This document shows positions 41,952-55,459 of a stretch of 64,000 nucleotides of DNA, in pieces. How positions within the stretch are numbered: position 1 is the stretch's first letter; each line of letters starts with the position of its first letter. The notes below the pieces were generated by a model that was not told where the DNA came from, made no database searches, and was given only the letters and a program-made list of their open reading frames with translations. The DNA is from Todiramphus chloris collaris (lineage: Eukaryota > Chordata > Aves > Coraciiformes > Alcedinidae): contig JANVCC010000071.1 in assembly GCA_025345505.1 (NCBI GenBank), positions 4,144,045 through 4,208,044 on the forward strand, read 5' to 3'. A program made the position numbers and the translations under genes.

Positions 41952-44900
41952 AACCTTTGCAAAGATTTCCCCCTGGAGATTCTCCAGGAAGCTTTTTTTT
42001 TCCTTGCTTGTTTCCCCTCAACGCTGCCCTGGTCTGTTTATCAATATCCTATTAATACTTCTTTATTTGCCATCATTTCTTTTTCCACTGCCCCCATAAG
42101 TGATGGGTTTGGCTGGGTTTGGTACCATGGCCCTGTGGCTGGCAGCTCCCGGGGCATTGTTTGGCAGCGGTTTGTTGGAAGGGATGGGTGAGCTGGCAGC
42201 CGGTGCCCGAGACCGCAGTGAGGGCCAGGACTATATAATCAGCCTATAGACTGGCTGGAGGAGCACACGTGGGAGCTCGGTAAGCATTTGGTGGTGGCTT
42301 TGCTCCTTCCACCCATCATCAGGATTCATCCAGGGCCGATACTGCTTTGGGAGCAGACTGGAGCCTCGATAAGACCAGTTCAGAGAAGCCTGGAGCTGAT
42401 GAGCTGCTATTTTGGAAGGTTTGATGAGCTGCCAAGCTGGAAGGATGTCCCTAAAGCTGAGATGAGGAGGAGGATGGACTGCAGCCCTGCAGGCATCTCC
42501 TCTCGGTGCTGGGAGTGGGGTCCTGTGTCCTGGCATCCCCAGCACAGTCCCTGCTGGGGCACGGGCAGCAGCTTTGTTCTCCTGCTTCGCTAATCAGGCC
42601 AGGCTGGGAAGTGTTGCTGGATGTACCAAGCGTGTGCAGCCCAGAGGCATCTCCTTCAGGAGTCTACTGATGGAAAAATACCTATTAGGTGCTGCAGATC
42701 CATCCCTCCTCCCCGCTGGAGCAGGGCTTGCTACGGCCAGCATCAGTTTTGATAGCAGGTCAATGGAAATCAGCAGCGGGCCGGGGGGGCACGGGGAAGG
42801 GGTGTGCAAAGCCTGCGACAAAGAGGCTCTGTCAGCTCATGGCTTGGTGGGATCCCACCCTGGGATCTACTCTTAAGATCTCATCGGTGTCCCCAGCTGC
42901 TGCACGCGTCCCTGGCGGCTGCGTCACCTCTGCCGTGGGTGGCTCTGTGAAGGAGGTGACATTATGAGGCCTGTGCTAGCACCCAGGGACGACAGGAGAG
43001 GGGATGTTGGCTTTTCCCTCTCTCCTCGAAAGCAACATCCCCTACCTCCTCTCCAACATCCCCTGAGTTCCCATCCCCAAATCCCACCATCGTCCAGCCC
43101 AGGTGTCTCGGCACCGTGCAATTCCTATGGAGTGGCTGCTGCTGCTGCAAGGGGCCCAGGAAACAACTAATCAATCTCAATCAAGATCCCAGGGTGTAAT
43201 CATAATTAATGTTCAGCCTTGATTGATCATGTCATGGTTTTGCCGTGTTCACGTGAGCCAGGATGATAAAACTGACTGGTTAATGGTGCTTCTGCAGATC
43301 CCTTCCCGTCGGCAGCCCTCCCCAGGGCTGTTCCCTCTCCTGCAGGAGGGACAGAGAAGTGACCCTCCAGGAGCCCTGAGGAGCCTGAAATTTCAGGAGG
43401 GGACAGCACAGTGGGGTCCTGTGCATGTGGGGAGGGTGGGTCCACTGGGAACAGACAGTGGCAGGGTGTTTGTGCCCAGGGCGGATGACAGCAGCACCCT
43501 GGGTGGGCACTGCTGCCATGAATGAGGGCATCAGGATGACACCCCTGGGGTGGGTGCCACCACTGGGCAAGTATCAATACTGGGTGCAGCAGATGGCACT
43601 GGGGAGGGGGGGATTCAGTGGCCCCTCCAATTTTTCCTGTTTCCATCCGGCTGCAATCACGGGAGTCGGGAGACGCTGGCTGGGAGCCCTCTGAATGTCA
43701 CAAACACAGTGTAACTAGACCTGGATCAATCCATCAGCGCGCAGCGGTGGTTAAATAGTGCTGTGCTCGCCTCCCTCCAATTAAACTATCATTTCTGATA
43801 GATCCCTTTGTGTCTCTGTCTCCCCGCAGGGCCGCTTTGGCCCAGGGCAATGGCGATGGCACGGAGGGCGCTCCCTTCTCCTCCCGCAGCCGGATCGACA
43901 CCGGCCCTGGGCACAGCGCATCCGAGGGATGCGGAGCTTCCTTCGTGACCCCTGCCCGTGAACTGGTTGCCATGCTCTGGAGAGGATGAGCCCGGAGGAC
44001 TACCTGTAGTCTCGTGCCGAGATGCAGGGGGGTGTGATGGGGAAGCAGAGGGCTGCGCTGCCGGCACGTTTCTCCTGCGTCTTGCGGCTCTGCTGCTCGC
44101 TGGTCCTTGTCTGTGGCTGCAGCAGTGGCACCAGCCCTGCTCCCTAAGCTGGTGGATGCTTTTCACTCTCCACTCAGGAAGCCCACGCTGGAGCCTGCAC
44201 CAGCTCCAAACCCTAACCCCCTGTTCAGGTCACATCTATTTCCTTAGCACCTTCCCTAACCAGCTGAGGAAATGCAGCGGCTGGGGCTCAGCTTGGTCCC
44301 TCCAGTCTGGTCCCTCCAAAGTCTGGCCCCACCAGGGATTCAGGGTATGGCTCAGCCCCATCCGAGCCCGCTGGGAAGCACAGAGCCTCTGTTTGCCTCG
44401 CAGACCTTCAGCCTCTCACTAGCAGCTTGGCAGGGCTTCCCACCAGGATGCCAGAATGTTTTTCAGGGGGCCATGCCAGGGGTACCCGGGCGGGTGAGTC
44501 TTGCTGTTCCACAGGGTGCAGGCAGTTGGGGAGCACCCCGGGAGCGCAGCGGCTGCAGGGCCTGGCAGGAACCTGTGAAGCAGAGCCGGGTATTGATTTC
44601 CCATTGATCCCATGCAACCACATTCTGCAGCGGCTGCTGTCCTACATTTCAATCCCACACCTTTGCCTCTGACTTTAATGGGCTTCATCACAGCCCAAAG
44701 CTTTATTTAACCAAAAGGGGAGGTAGCCAGCAGGCAGCTGCCAGAAATCAGAGCAACATGGTCCCCGGGGTCTGTCTGGGCACAGCCACATCCTTTGGAT
44801 CCCTCACAGCTTCAAGGAGCAGTGGACAAGGGTATTTTGGGGGATGCAGAGGCCCCCGTGCATCTGCAGCCCTGCAGGTCCCACTCCTGGTGGGAGGGGG

Positions 44901-46667
44901 ATAGCACCCAGCTCTCCAGCAGCTCTTCCCCCTCGAAGTCTCTCTCCACCCCATCCTTGCTGTACCTGCATCACTCCATCTTCCGAACAAAAGGCTTCAG
45001 CTCTTGCCAGAAGGGCAAAACGAAGCTCCACCTTAACAGGGATCAGCATAATTATGTGTACATGTGGAAGTGCTGCACACCCTCCCACCTGCCCCCAGAT
45101 GTGAGCTTCCATGTACACACCCACGACAACGTGAATATGGAGGAGCTGGATGTGGCTGAGGATCCCTGTGTCTTCCTCGGGCGTTCCTCACGCATCCATC
45201 ACGGCCCAGGCAGCCCTGACACCCGTGTGGCCCTGGCCAGCTGGGCCAAAAGGGATCCTGATTTACCTCCCACACTCCTCCCTCCCTATTCCATTTCTGA
45301 GCCTCCCCAGAGTGCAGCCCTGATGCTCAGGTGAAGGAAGATACGATCGTGCTCTTCTGTTTAAAGCACTGCAGCCCTCGCCCGAGCGGTCGAGGCTCCC
45401 CGGGTGCCTGTGTGTGGTGGGGAGGGTCCTTCAATCAGGTCACAGCAGATCCAAAATGTTGAGGGCCGGCTCCTGTGGGCAGCCCAGGGGATGGGACCCA
45501 GTGAAGGCAGAGGGGAGAAACACAAGGGAGAAGCAGCTGGGGATGGGATCACCCTGAGGAGTGTGGATGGAGAGGGAAGGTGCTTCAGCATGGCCATGCT
45601 CCAGCCAAAACCCTCTTGGACAAGAATCCTGAGAGATGTGAGCGCGAACCGGTGCCAGGGAGGGGTGGTTGGTGCTCCAGAACTGCTCAGGCAGTTCTTC
45701 TCAGTGTCCTCCTTCTTTTCCAGGTGGGTGGCAGGCACTGACACACCAGCTCTGGATGTTAACTTCCTCCAGCACTGTTCCAACCACCCAGAATTTTTCC
45801 CCAGAGGCTGCCAGTAGGTAAGCCACATCTGGGGACAGGAAGAGATGGAGGATCTGGGAGCAGGAGGGAAATATGAAGGACATGGGACCAGGAGGGCTGG
45901 AAGACATGGGATCAGGAGGGATAGAGAACCTGGGAGCAAGAGGGATGGAGGACTTGGGCACTTGGGAAGTGTCCAAGAACACCTCAGGCATCCTCTGCAG
46001 CAACGGTCTTACAGCCCAGCTCCACTGGTCCCTTTCAAGTCTCATCTCAAGGAGTCTTTTAGTGTCTGTTTCAGTGAGAGAAGCTCTAAGCCAAGGCCAG
46101 CCTCTTCCACAGAGCCCCCTCTGCCATCACATCCTCCCCCCATTCAAAGGCGGCTCAGAGGGGCTGGGGGGGGAGGGCTTTGCTGCAGAGTGGGCTCAGC
46201 ATCTTCCAGCCCATGCTCCTTCTCTCTCCCTGGGGCAGAATATGCATGCTGGGTTTATTTTTGATTTATGCCAAGCCAAAAAAAGGAATACATTTTCTTC
46301 AATTATTAATCAGTGAGGTGTGAGAGGGGGACACAAGCTGGAAATTAACTCAGTGACCTTTGGGGGGTCATTTTTACCTCCCTGCCTCCCTCCACTCTTT
46401 AGCCCAGCACATTTTACCCACCCTCTCAGCAGAAACAGGTCTACTCCTGTGAGCAAGCTACTGACAGACATCCCTAAAGCTGCCGAGGGTGTTCAGATGA
46501 TGGGGATGAGGTATGATGAAGGTGCCCCATCCCAGGTTATTTGGACATGCAAAGCTGTCCTGGCCCTGTGGGTGTGCATTGACACACCTCTATTACTGAA
46601 CCCAAAGGATCCCTCTGATGCCAACCCACCTTACCTGCTCTGCTCTGCTCCACACCTTTCTGGACAA
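41317..46667. other. Intergenic, no gene recognised
   Basis: AT-rich candidate elements at 41580-41760 and 43150-43300, a T/C-rich tract at 41910-41952, and GTATTGATTTC at 44590-44600 (reverse of GAAATCAATAC). Minisatellite at 45843-45960. Open frames up to about 190 codons in this stretch are unrecognised and lack splice or homology support. Confidence 0.5.
45843..45960 (+). repeat. Minisatellite, about 27-bp unit
   Basis: Four to five diverged units of the form GGACATGGGATCAGGAGGG. Confidence 0.85.
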
Positions 46668-46735
46668 CAGAATCATAGAATCCTTTTGGTTGGAAGAGAC
46701 TTTTAAAGTCATCAAGTCCAACCTTTAATGCCTCT
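46668..46735 (-). mobile_element. CR1 LINE, solo 3' end, minus strand
   Basis: AGAATCATAGAATCCTTTTG, GTTGGAAGAGACTTTTAAAG and TCATCAAGTCCAACC are the reversed CR1 terminus. Confidence 0.92.
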
Positions 46736-46782
46736 GGGTATCGACTGTCCCTTGGTCTTGCCATGCACAAGTCCTTGGGCAA

Positions 46783-46858
46783 GATAGGACACTCCAACCT
46801 TATATCTGATAAGACACTCCAACCCTATATCTGATAGGATACTCCAACCCTACATCTG
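46783..46858. repeat. Three-copy tandem repeat, about 24 bp
   Basis: Three copies of ACTCCAACCCTATATCTG with short spacers, directly after the CR1 fragment. Confidence 0.9.
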
Positions 46859-47035
46859 CTCCTACATAGTGTCTGTCCTATAGAGAGACACGGACCCTCC
46901 AGGGAGCAGGAAGGGGTGCCCACAGCTCCTCACACTCACTTTGGTTCTCTCTGTGGTCTCCAAGCCAGTATGGAGACCACACTTAGCTCTCCCTCCTTTG
47001 CCTCCTGGCTTCTACTCTTGGCATTGGATGGGAGT

Positions 47036-47566
47036 GATTGTATCTCTGCACTCAGCCCTGGGGAGGCTGCACCTCAAATACTGGATTCAGTTCTGGGAGC
47101 CTCACTCCCAGAAGGACCTGGAGGGGCTGGAGCGTGGCCAGAGAAGGGCAACGGAGCTGGGGAAGGGGCTGGAGCACAAGGGTGCTGAGGAGCAGCTGAG
47201 GGACCTGGGCTTGTTCAGCCTGGAGAGAAGGAGGCTGAGGGGAGACCTTCTGGCTCTGACAGCTCCTGACAGGAGGCTGGAGCCAGGGAGGGTTCAGGCT
47301 CTTCTCCCAAAGAACAAACAACAGGACAAGAGGAACCGGCCTCAAGTTGCCCCAGGGGAGGTTTAGGTTGGAGCTGAGGAACAATTTCTTCCCCTCCAGG
47401 GTTCCCCAGGGCTGTCCCAGGCTGCTCAGGGCAGTGGTGGAGTCCCTGTGATCCCTGGAGGGGTTTCCAAGCCGTGGAGATGTGGTCCTGAGGGACACGG
47501 GTCAGTCATGCCATGACTGGTGTTGATGATCTTAAAGATCTCTTCCAACCAAAACGGTTCTGTGAT
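47036..47566 (+). mobile_element. CR1 LINE, 5'-truncated 3' copy, plus strand
   Basis: The longest recent CR1 here, about 530 bp. It retains the last part of the reverse-transcriptase ORF region: GGAGGCTGCACCTCAAATAC, CTGGAGCGTGGCCAGAGAAG, GGCAACGGAGCTGGGGAAGG, TTGTTCAGCCTGGAGAGAAG. Then comes the 3' end: CCTCAAGTTGCCCCAGGGGA, GATGATCTTAAAGATCTCTT and GGTTCTGTGATGTGAC. Confidence 0.95.
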
Positions 47567-50500
47567 GTGACACACAGTTTTAGGTTTCTAAGGAGGCTTT
47601 GGCAAGAAGGCTGCTGGACAGGAGGCAGACATTTTGAACTTCTCTTCCACTCTCCTGTCTTGAAAGCATCCCCTGAGTCACTACGTGATGCTGGAGCTCA
47701 GCCTACCTCCTGCAGAAGGGCTGAGAAGCCCTGAGGCCAGCAGAACACAAAGTTGGCCTTGGGAAGTTGGAGCATCTATGGCGCAGGCGTGCTCTCACCT
47801 CCCTGCCCCCTCCTCCCCCTCCCTTCCTGAAAGCAGCACTGCGGCAGCGCACACCAGCAAACTGATCGAGGCGAAAGGACTGATCAATAGGCGTATTGAG
47901 CACTTTTCAAGGTACGGTGAGTTTTGCGGATTCAGTGCTAACCTCACGCCGGAGCCTCGAGCTACCTTCCCTCAGCCCCGCTCCATCACCCGCAACACCA
48001 TCTCTGCTGCCCCCTCCCAACGCTCATCTTGGCCATCAGCTTGGGGTTGGTAGGGGTGCCCGGTGTGGTCCTCGGAGGGAGCAGAGACCTTGAGGGTTGG
48101 TTCACTCATGGCACTTTCAGCTGGAGGGATAGGGGGGAGTCAGTCGTTCCCAGGGTCATCTCTTCACAGTGGGTTCATACCACGGTCTTGGGGACCACTT
48201 TGCTGTGGGACAACTCATGAGGCTCAAAGATTCTTAGAGAGGTGCATCTGAGCTGTGAGATTCCCAGGGATGGGGATGGATGAGCAGGGGTCATCATGAG
48301 GTGGGAAGAGGAGGGCTGAGGACAAGAGCTTGTAGCTCATGGGGCTGAACTGAAGGCGATGATGAGAGAGGGGAGTCCTCAAGGAGCCCATCCTTCCCAG
48401 CAGCGCTTGGATGGAACGGGCAGGATGAGCAAGGACCTACTCTGCACTTGGTGGCATTGGAGATCTGTCTGGAAGGCACCTCTGAAGGTCCTCAGCCCTG
48501 GTTGAGTGCTCCTGGGCTGCAGCTGCCTGGAGAAACCCATCTGATGGACTGGCCAAGGGCAGGCTCAACATCACCTGCGCTGAGGTTTTGATGGAAAAGG
48601 ATCTTTGCCTTTAGCATCCTCCAGCTTGCTGACAGCCCGGGAGAGGAGGGATTGGGAAGGCAGATAGCCCAGAGTGGCTGATAAGGTGCTTGGAAAGATA
48701 ACAGAGAAATTAAACAGAACTTCATGTTAAGAGCTACTGCTTTAAGTCTGTCCCAACCCCGTTGCTACCGAGGCATGGAGAGATATTACACCTTGCAAGG
48801 TAAGAAGAGCACACTTAATGAAGCTGGGAATTTTGTTTTGTTGGAATCGCAGACACCTCATTTCCATGTTCCCCGTGAAAATGCTTCAGCACTGGAACGG
48901 GTATGAATGCCTCACACCTTGATTTGCAAAACATGCTTTAAGCAAGAAAAGCAGCAGAAACCCAACAAAAAGCCAATGTTGTTCCTCACCCCAAGGTTTG
49001 ACCTTTACCACCCTCACACAGCTCAAGTTTTCAGATTTTGCTCACCTACGGAAAAAAAAAAACCAACCCAGAAAAAAAGTTTTTTAACCCTGATGAATTT
49101 TTAATGGAAATTTTCCATCTAAACAGAATTCTGCTCCAAAATTCAGGGCGTTTGGGAACGAACGGTGGAGGGGATGGGAGAGTGGCCAAGGCTGCTTCCT
49201 CGGGGACACGCGCTGCTGCAGGAGGTGTGAACACGTTTGGAGGGGAAGGAATGGACTGCTTGCCTCTCCAGCGCTGCCTTTGGTCTAGGAGAAGGGAAAC
49301 TGTATCTGGAGAGGAAGGAAATGTCTTTGCTCATTTTAACCTGGAGGGAAGGATGTGTCCTGGCCCCCGTCCCAGTCCCTCTCCAGGAGGACGGTGCCGG
49401 TATGGATTTTCAAGGGAGGAGAGCAGCGGGGAGGGTGAGGGATGCTACCTAATGCCATTTCATTTCACTTAGCAGCACTCTGCTCGCGCAGTCTCCGATA
49501 CGCCCATCCGTCACGCTCCTCGTTAGGGAAAATCTATTTTAAAAATCTCTAATTTTTATTTTAAAGTCTAATAGAGCTCGGTGGTAATTTTCACTTTAAA
49601 TAACAATTACGTGCTTCGAAGTACAAGGTGTGCCAGGGCTCCAGACCAAACCCCCCTCCACCAGCAGCGAGGAGCAGCCCCTGGCTGCTTTCTTCACCCA
49701 GGGCAGGACCCCAGTGACAGCGCTCAGTGCTCCACAAGTGCAATTCCTGTTTGCACCCATGATCTCCCTCCTTTTTATATTTAGAAGCAGAGGTTTGGGG
49801 CAAACTTTTTATGTGGAAGTGCCAACACCAGGCCTGACAACAGCTCTTCAGCAGAGGTGGTGACACAACCTCCATCACTGCTTGCAGAGGGGCTTTGCTA
49901 AAGGAGCATCTTTGAAACCGCCCAGGCAGAGCCAAAGGGCTCCTGAGAGCCAAGAAGAAATGATGTAAGATGAAAGGGGGCTCAGGCCCTGAGGTTTCTG
50001 ACTACTGTCTGCCTCCTCTCATCTCCCCTGCCATATACTGCTCTCTGCCCCTGCCTTTCCCCATCTCCTGACCCCAAGCCATGACCCAGGAGTCACTGCT
50101 GAAGCCATGCTGGCTCCACAGGGTGCTGTGTCCCTGGCAAAGCCCTCTGCTGAAGAGGTGGTTTTCCCATGGGAGCTTCCAGGGTGCTCCACAGGGGACT
50201 TGTCCAGTGCAATTGTCTCACTCAGAGCATTGTCCACCCAGCCAGGATCTCCCTGTCTGGCTTGGGAGCTTGCGGTGCTCAAGAAAACACATGGCAAGGG
50301 CTGAGCACTGCTGGGGGCTCTGCATGGCTTTGCTGCAGACCAGCAGAAGTCCTCGCAGGCATTGGAAACTCTACTGGAGATGGCCTCTGCAGGAGCAGAG
50401 CAGGGACCAGGTGGCTGTCAGACACCCACCCTGTGACTCTGGGGATGCACGGAGCTCAGGCAGCAACCAGGCTTTCATCAGGGCCATAACCTGCTGCCTG

Positions 50501-51798
50501 AGCACGTGAGCTACTCTGGAGCCCCACGCCTCCTCCTCCTGCATCCTCGAGCCACTCTGCAGCTCTCTTCTACACATCAACTCGTGATGCAAGGTCTCAA
50601 CCCACCGAGAGCCAGTCAGACCTCCCGGCAAAGCAACTCTCCTCCCTTTCCCCTGCACCCACGGAGCCCCATCCATCCCCACCTACCCTGACAGCTTCCA
50701 TCTCCCCTGGCCGCTGCCCAGAGGATGTGCAGGGAAGGACGTCAAGGCCCCGCTAACCCACCCAAGCAACAAGCAAAGAAAGAGATGCAAGGATGGAAAA
50801 TTCCCCTTCATAATTAATAAATGAAGAATATTGTTGTTAATCGATGTAGCTGTGAAGAGAATATCGATCCCAGCCGCATGCTATTTTTTGTGCGGCTTAG
50901 ATTTTTACACCTCATTTAGAGGCAGGTCTCTCTGGGGACCTCTTAACACCAAAAGATATTTGCAAGAGTCCAAAGTGAAGGGAAGAAAAGAGGGGAAAAA
51001 GATTAATTATTACCAGAGCTGGAGAATTATGTGTGTGTCCCGTTGCGGCCAACTGCAGTACTGATTTGAATATTTGATTAATAGTGAATTATAGCCACAG
51101 CTGATAACTTATCTCCACATTGGCTATTTAGTAAACAAGCGGGAGCCATTAGAAACATTTTTAATATTAATCCCAGGAAATTATGTTTATGGAGGCAGTG
51201 GCTAACCCTTTGCGTGCCAGGGCTACGTGAGGAGGACGCTCTGTTCTCTTGCCTCATCCTATCCTTGGGTGGTTTAAGTGTCTCCAAGCCTCAGTTTTCC
51301 TTCTTCAAGATGAATAAAACCCAAGTTGGAAGTGGCACTGGTTAAAGCACTGAGAGCTTCTGCCAGCACTGAACCTTCAATGAATGAACTGCCAAGGAGG
51401 TGGTTGGGGATGAGCACAAGAGGCTCCTGGGGGGAAATCCTGCAAGACTTCAGCCCTAGGGTGGGTTTCATGCCAGCTCTTGATTCATGGCTCTGGGATG
51501 ACACAGAGCACAGACCCCCGTGACTCTGTGCCAAATGACGTGGCAGGGAGATGGCCACAGCCTTCAGCACACCTCAAATACTAAGAGCAGATCAAAGAAC
51601 TGCCAAGAGCAGCAGCATTCCATCAGACCCACAGCTGTATCCCTGGCAAAAACTGCATCAAAGGCAGCGAGAGGTCCTTGGGAGAAGGTGAGGGGACAAG
51701 ACAGCTGCAGATGTGCTTGTCCTGGCTTCCAGGACACGCTCCTTCAGCAAGCCATGCAGACCTGCCATCAGGGCAGGGTCAGAGAGCGAGCACTGGTA
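47567..51798. other. Intergenic, no gene recognised
   Basis: AT-rich candidate elements at 49460-49640 and 50800-51190. GATCAATA occurs near 47881. A run of A's is at 49051-49061. A stretch near 51288-51320 (CCTCAGTTTTCCTTCTTC) resembles an old L2/MIR end. No coding exon was recognised. Confidence 0.5.
50800..51190. promoter_or_regulatory. Strong candidate conserved noncoding element with paired ATCGAT sites
   Basis: Nearly 400 bp of AT-rich, repeat-free DNA about 26 kb upstream of ONECUT3. ATCGAT occurs at 50840-50845 and 50863-50868, 23 bp apart. It also has CATAATTAATAAATG, GATTAATTATTACC, TTTGATTAATAGTG and GCTGATAACTTATCT (GATA-type). Enhancer role inferred. Confidence 0.38.
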
Positions 51799-51990
51799 TA
51801 ATCCCAGAATGGTTTGGGTTGGGAGGGACCTTTCAAGGTCATCTGGTCCCACCCCCCCTGCAGGGAGCAGGGACATCTGCAACTGGAGATGGTTGCTCAG
51901 AGCTCCAGCCAACCTCAACTGGAATGGTTCCAGAGATGGGGCAACTACCACCTCTCTGGGCACCCTGGGCCAGTGTTTCGATGCTGTTAC
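51799..51990 (-). mobile_element. CR1 LINE, 3' fragment, minus strand
   Basis: ATAATCCCAGAATGGTTTGG, GTTGGGAGGGACCTTTCAAG, GTCATCTGGTCCCACCCC and ACCACCTCTCTGGGCACCCT are the reversed CR1 end. Confidence 0.93.
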
Positions 51991-54900
51991 AGGGCTGCTT
52001 GGAACATGGGATGCACAGAGACCCCAGAGGTGGGAAAATAAATCTTGAAACCTCCAGCACTGCAGTCAGCAATGTCTCCTACTGCAAGGCCTTAAAAGAG
52101 GGTTTGGGATGGGAGAAAATAATCCCAAAATAGGAGAGTCTCTACTGAGCAGAACGGTGCCAGATGCTGCCCTGTGTGGGTCCTGCCATTGTTGCCCATT
52201 GAGGGAGGAAGCAGAGGATTTTGGGGCTTGTTCAGAGTAGATTTGTGAATTTGGGTCAAATTTCAGCCAGGGAAGAAGGGAAAAGTATGGGGGGAAAGAA
52301 ATAAAAAAAATAAACCTACAAAAATTCAACTTTCCAGTCACAAAACCTCCCCCAAAATAAACACAGTGAGAAAGGTCTCCAAAAAGGGAAGGCTGAGCCT
52401 GCCTGAGGAGGAACAAACCTCAGCATTTAGGCATGATGCAAAGAGGGAATTGAGGGGACCCCGTTGGCAGAAGGGGTGGGATTCACCTGGGTGAGGCAGG
52501 GGGAAAGGAGCAACCCCCATCACTGGGACTGTTCCAGGGGGGCACCTGTGCCCCATGGTATTTGCTGGACATGAGATAGTAAAGGGGACCCTTGCTCCAA
52601 AAAAACCCCCAAGGAGATGGGGAAAATAGGAAAGGGTGAGGGAATGAAAATAGGAAAGTACCAGGGACAGCCATAGGGGTGGAAGGGGATGGGACAAGAC
52701 CCTCTGGGATGTCCCACCCCAAACAGGGTGCTCTCAGAATGAGTCTCTGCTCTGCCCACTCTGGTCCTGCTTTGGGGACAGATCTGTCCCCTCTGGCTGC
52801 AGGAGGCTCCGGACAGGGGGGACCGGGATGAGCAGTCAAAGCTGTGCTGCGGAAACGGGAGCAGCATCCCCGGGATGTGCTCCCTCTTCCACACTTCAGC
52901 AGGGCTCACGCATCCATCTCCTCCTTCGCCCGTGATAGGCCTTGGTGCTGCAGATCCATGCAGATCAATGCAAAATTAATTAGAGTAATCAACTCAGCTG
53001 TACCACAGAGATCATACAGGCAGGGTTTTAGGTGACTAATTGGTGGAAGCTGACAGGCAGTGTCCCTGGTGTCTTAGAGGTATTAACACTTTTTTCTCTG
53101 TAGATTAATTACCTTTTTCCACCTTTCACTTGATGGGTCTGTCCATGCTGCGCTGTTTGAAGGGGAGCAGTGATGGAGGCCAGGCCTGAGGAACATCCCA
53201 TGGAGTGCAGTGTCCAGGTTTGAAAGGAGGCAGGATCCTGGGTTTCCACCAGCTTTTGCACTGGTATCTCGATCAGGGGAGGGATGGGTGTTCCTGTTCC
53301 CCCTACTCAGCCTCTAACCCTATGCCATGGCAAAGTCCCCCTTGTTCATGCATATGGCACGGGGCAACTGTCCTGACGTGGCCTTCCCAGGTGATTTGTG
53401 GCCCCTCCAATGCTGCATCCCTTCCACTTCTGCCTGGGATTGGGGCTTGACACCACTGGACCATCTTTTGGCAGAGGCTGGGGTGCATGCCACGAGCCTG
53501 AAGCTATTTTACGGGTCCCCAGGAAGGTTATAAGATGGGTTTGTTCTGCAAAAAAAGTGGGGTCTTTGTGATAGAGCTAATGAGACACTTGTGCTACCAG
53601 CATCCAAGCTGGGAACAGAGAGGATGCTCTTAATAAACAGGGTAATTAATCACCTCCAGTTATCTAGCACTAGAGATGGGTTCTCCATCACTTGGCCTCT
53701 AAGTCGCCAATGGGCACCTTCCTGCTGAGTGTGCCCTGGCTTAGGCAGAAATTATGGCTCAAGATAGAGATGGACATGCAGTGGTCCCTTGTGATGATTT
53801 TGGTGGTCTTCACAGTACCGAACCTGAGGAGCAACGGGGAATCTGCCCTTGGCTTTGACAGATGATGGGTCAAACTTCATGTGAGTACCCAAAGGTGTCT
53901 GCTGCCTTTGTGAAACATGTGAAAGGCATCTGTTAGACACAGAAGAAGGTCCTGGTCCAGGACTGTCAAGACTGAAAGCCCACTAAGTTGAGCCCTTGGG
54001 TGGCTCTTGTCCCTTCAAATAATGGGAGTGGTGGCAGAGGGGATCTCCACTAGGTCAAGTCAGCAGTAGCTTTGCCCATCTGTCTTGGGCTTTGGCTGCC
54101 CAAAAGTAAGGTGTTAAATCCAGGCTGGTCACCCACATTGATGGCCATCAGAGGACTGCCACCCTGAGAGAGCCGTTTGTGCCTCCTGACGGCTGGTGTC
54201 TGATTGTCAGCATGAATTGTCCTCTCGAGGAGGCCGTATCTCCCCATCCAGCTGCCCTGGCCACCTTGCTTTCAGCTTGCTCAGATGATGGGAGATGTGT
54301 CCTGCCATCATTGATCAAGGGCTCAATCTCAGAAGCAGGTTTTATTGGCAGAGAAAACAGAGAGGAAAGAGGGAAGTACAAGTCAGGTAAGCATCCCAGC
54401 CCAGGAGGTCCATCTGAGCAGGGCAAGACCAGCTCCAGTGGAGTGGTGCTGCTTATTTGAAGGAACAGGTCAATGGAGTCTCCAGAAGCTGTGATTTCTG
54501 TTACAGCAGCATCCTGAGAGGGGGGTGATACATGGGGAGGGTCAGTCTTGCTCCAAGGAGCCCAGCAGCAAGGACAGATGGCCACTGCTGGTGGCCAGTT
54601 AGTGACTCCATGGCAGAGCTGACACCTGACTTCAAATCTCAGCAGCATCAGACTCACAACAAAAACATATAATCTTGCATTTTAATCTACTTTTCTTAAA
54701 CTAAAAAAGCAAACCCGCGTACCTTTCCTGCAAGGGAAAAGGCAACTTTTCCAGGGAAAGTGCCTCCCTTTCTGTATAGTGCCAGGAAGCCTCCTCCAAA
54801 AACCAATTTCCAGGTGTCCTGGCTTCCCTGGGGAGGGGATTAGGGGAGATTAAAGTGGTTGTTTGATGAAGGCAGAACCATGAAGCCGTGTCCCACAGCA

Positions 54901-55459
54901 GCATGCCTGGTCCCCACACTCCAGCGGTTCATGATGGAAGTCACTGCCCTAGGGCAGGGTGGGTGAAGGATGCTCATGCCTGACCATGTTCCTCATCGTG
55001 GTACCCAACTCCTGATGGCAGCGGGTAAGTCACACCATGCCAGTGGGCTCAGTGCCTCCATAAGACACCGTCCCACACCCCACACCAGGTCCAGCATGCC
55101 GAGGAGTGAAGACTCACTCCTGGCTGGTGCTGAGAAGGCTGGTGCGAGCGCAGTGACCCTTCTGCCTCCTCCCAGGCAGGAAGAGGGTTGAAGGAGGGGG
55201 ATTATTCACTACTCAGCTCCAAACACCGAAGCCAGCACTTTAGAGTGCTTTCATCCCTGAAAGCTTCAGCGGGGAAGAAAGGCGAATGGCCTGATCCCCA
55301 ACAGCACCATAAGTGCTTTCTTTTTTTAACAAAGCATCGGCGAGGCGGGGGGACGGCAGCGCGGGCTGAGCAGTGGGGTGGCCTCCGAGCCAACCCCGCA
55401 CCGGTGCACGGCGTGACCCCTCCCGCGGTGGGTTATTGGGATTTGCCCAACCTTCAAAA

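Noticed and set aside
44795-45334. 179-codon plus-strand ORF in the intergenic region
   Set aside because: No domain, splice context or repeat family recognised; length is within chance for this GC content.
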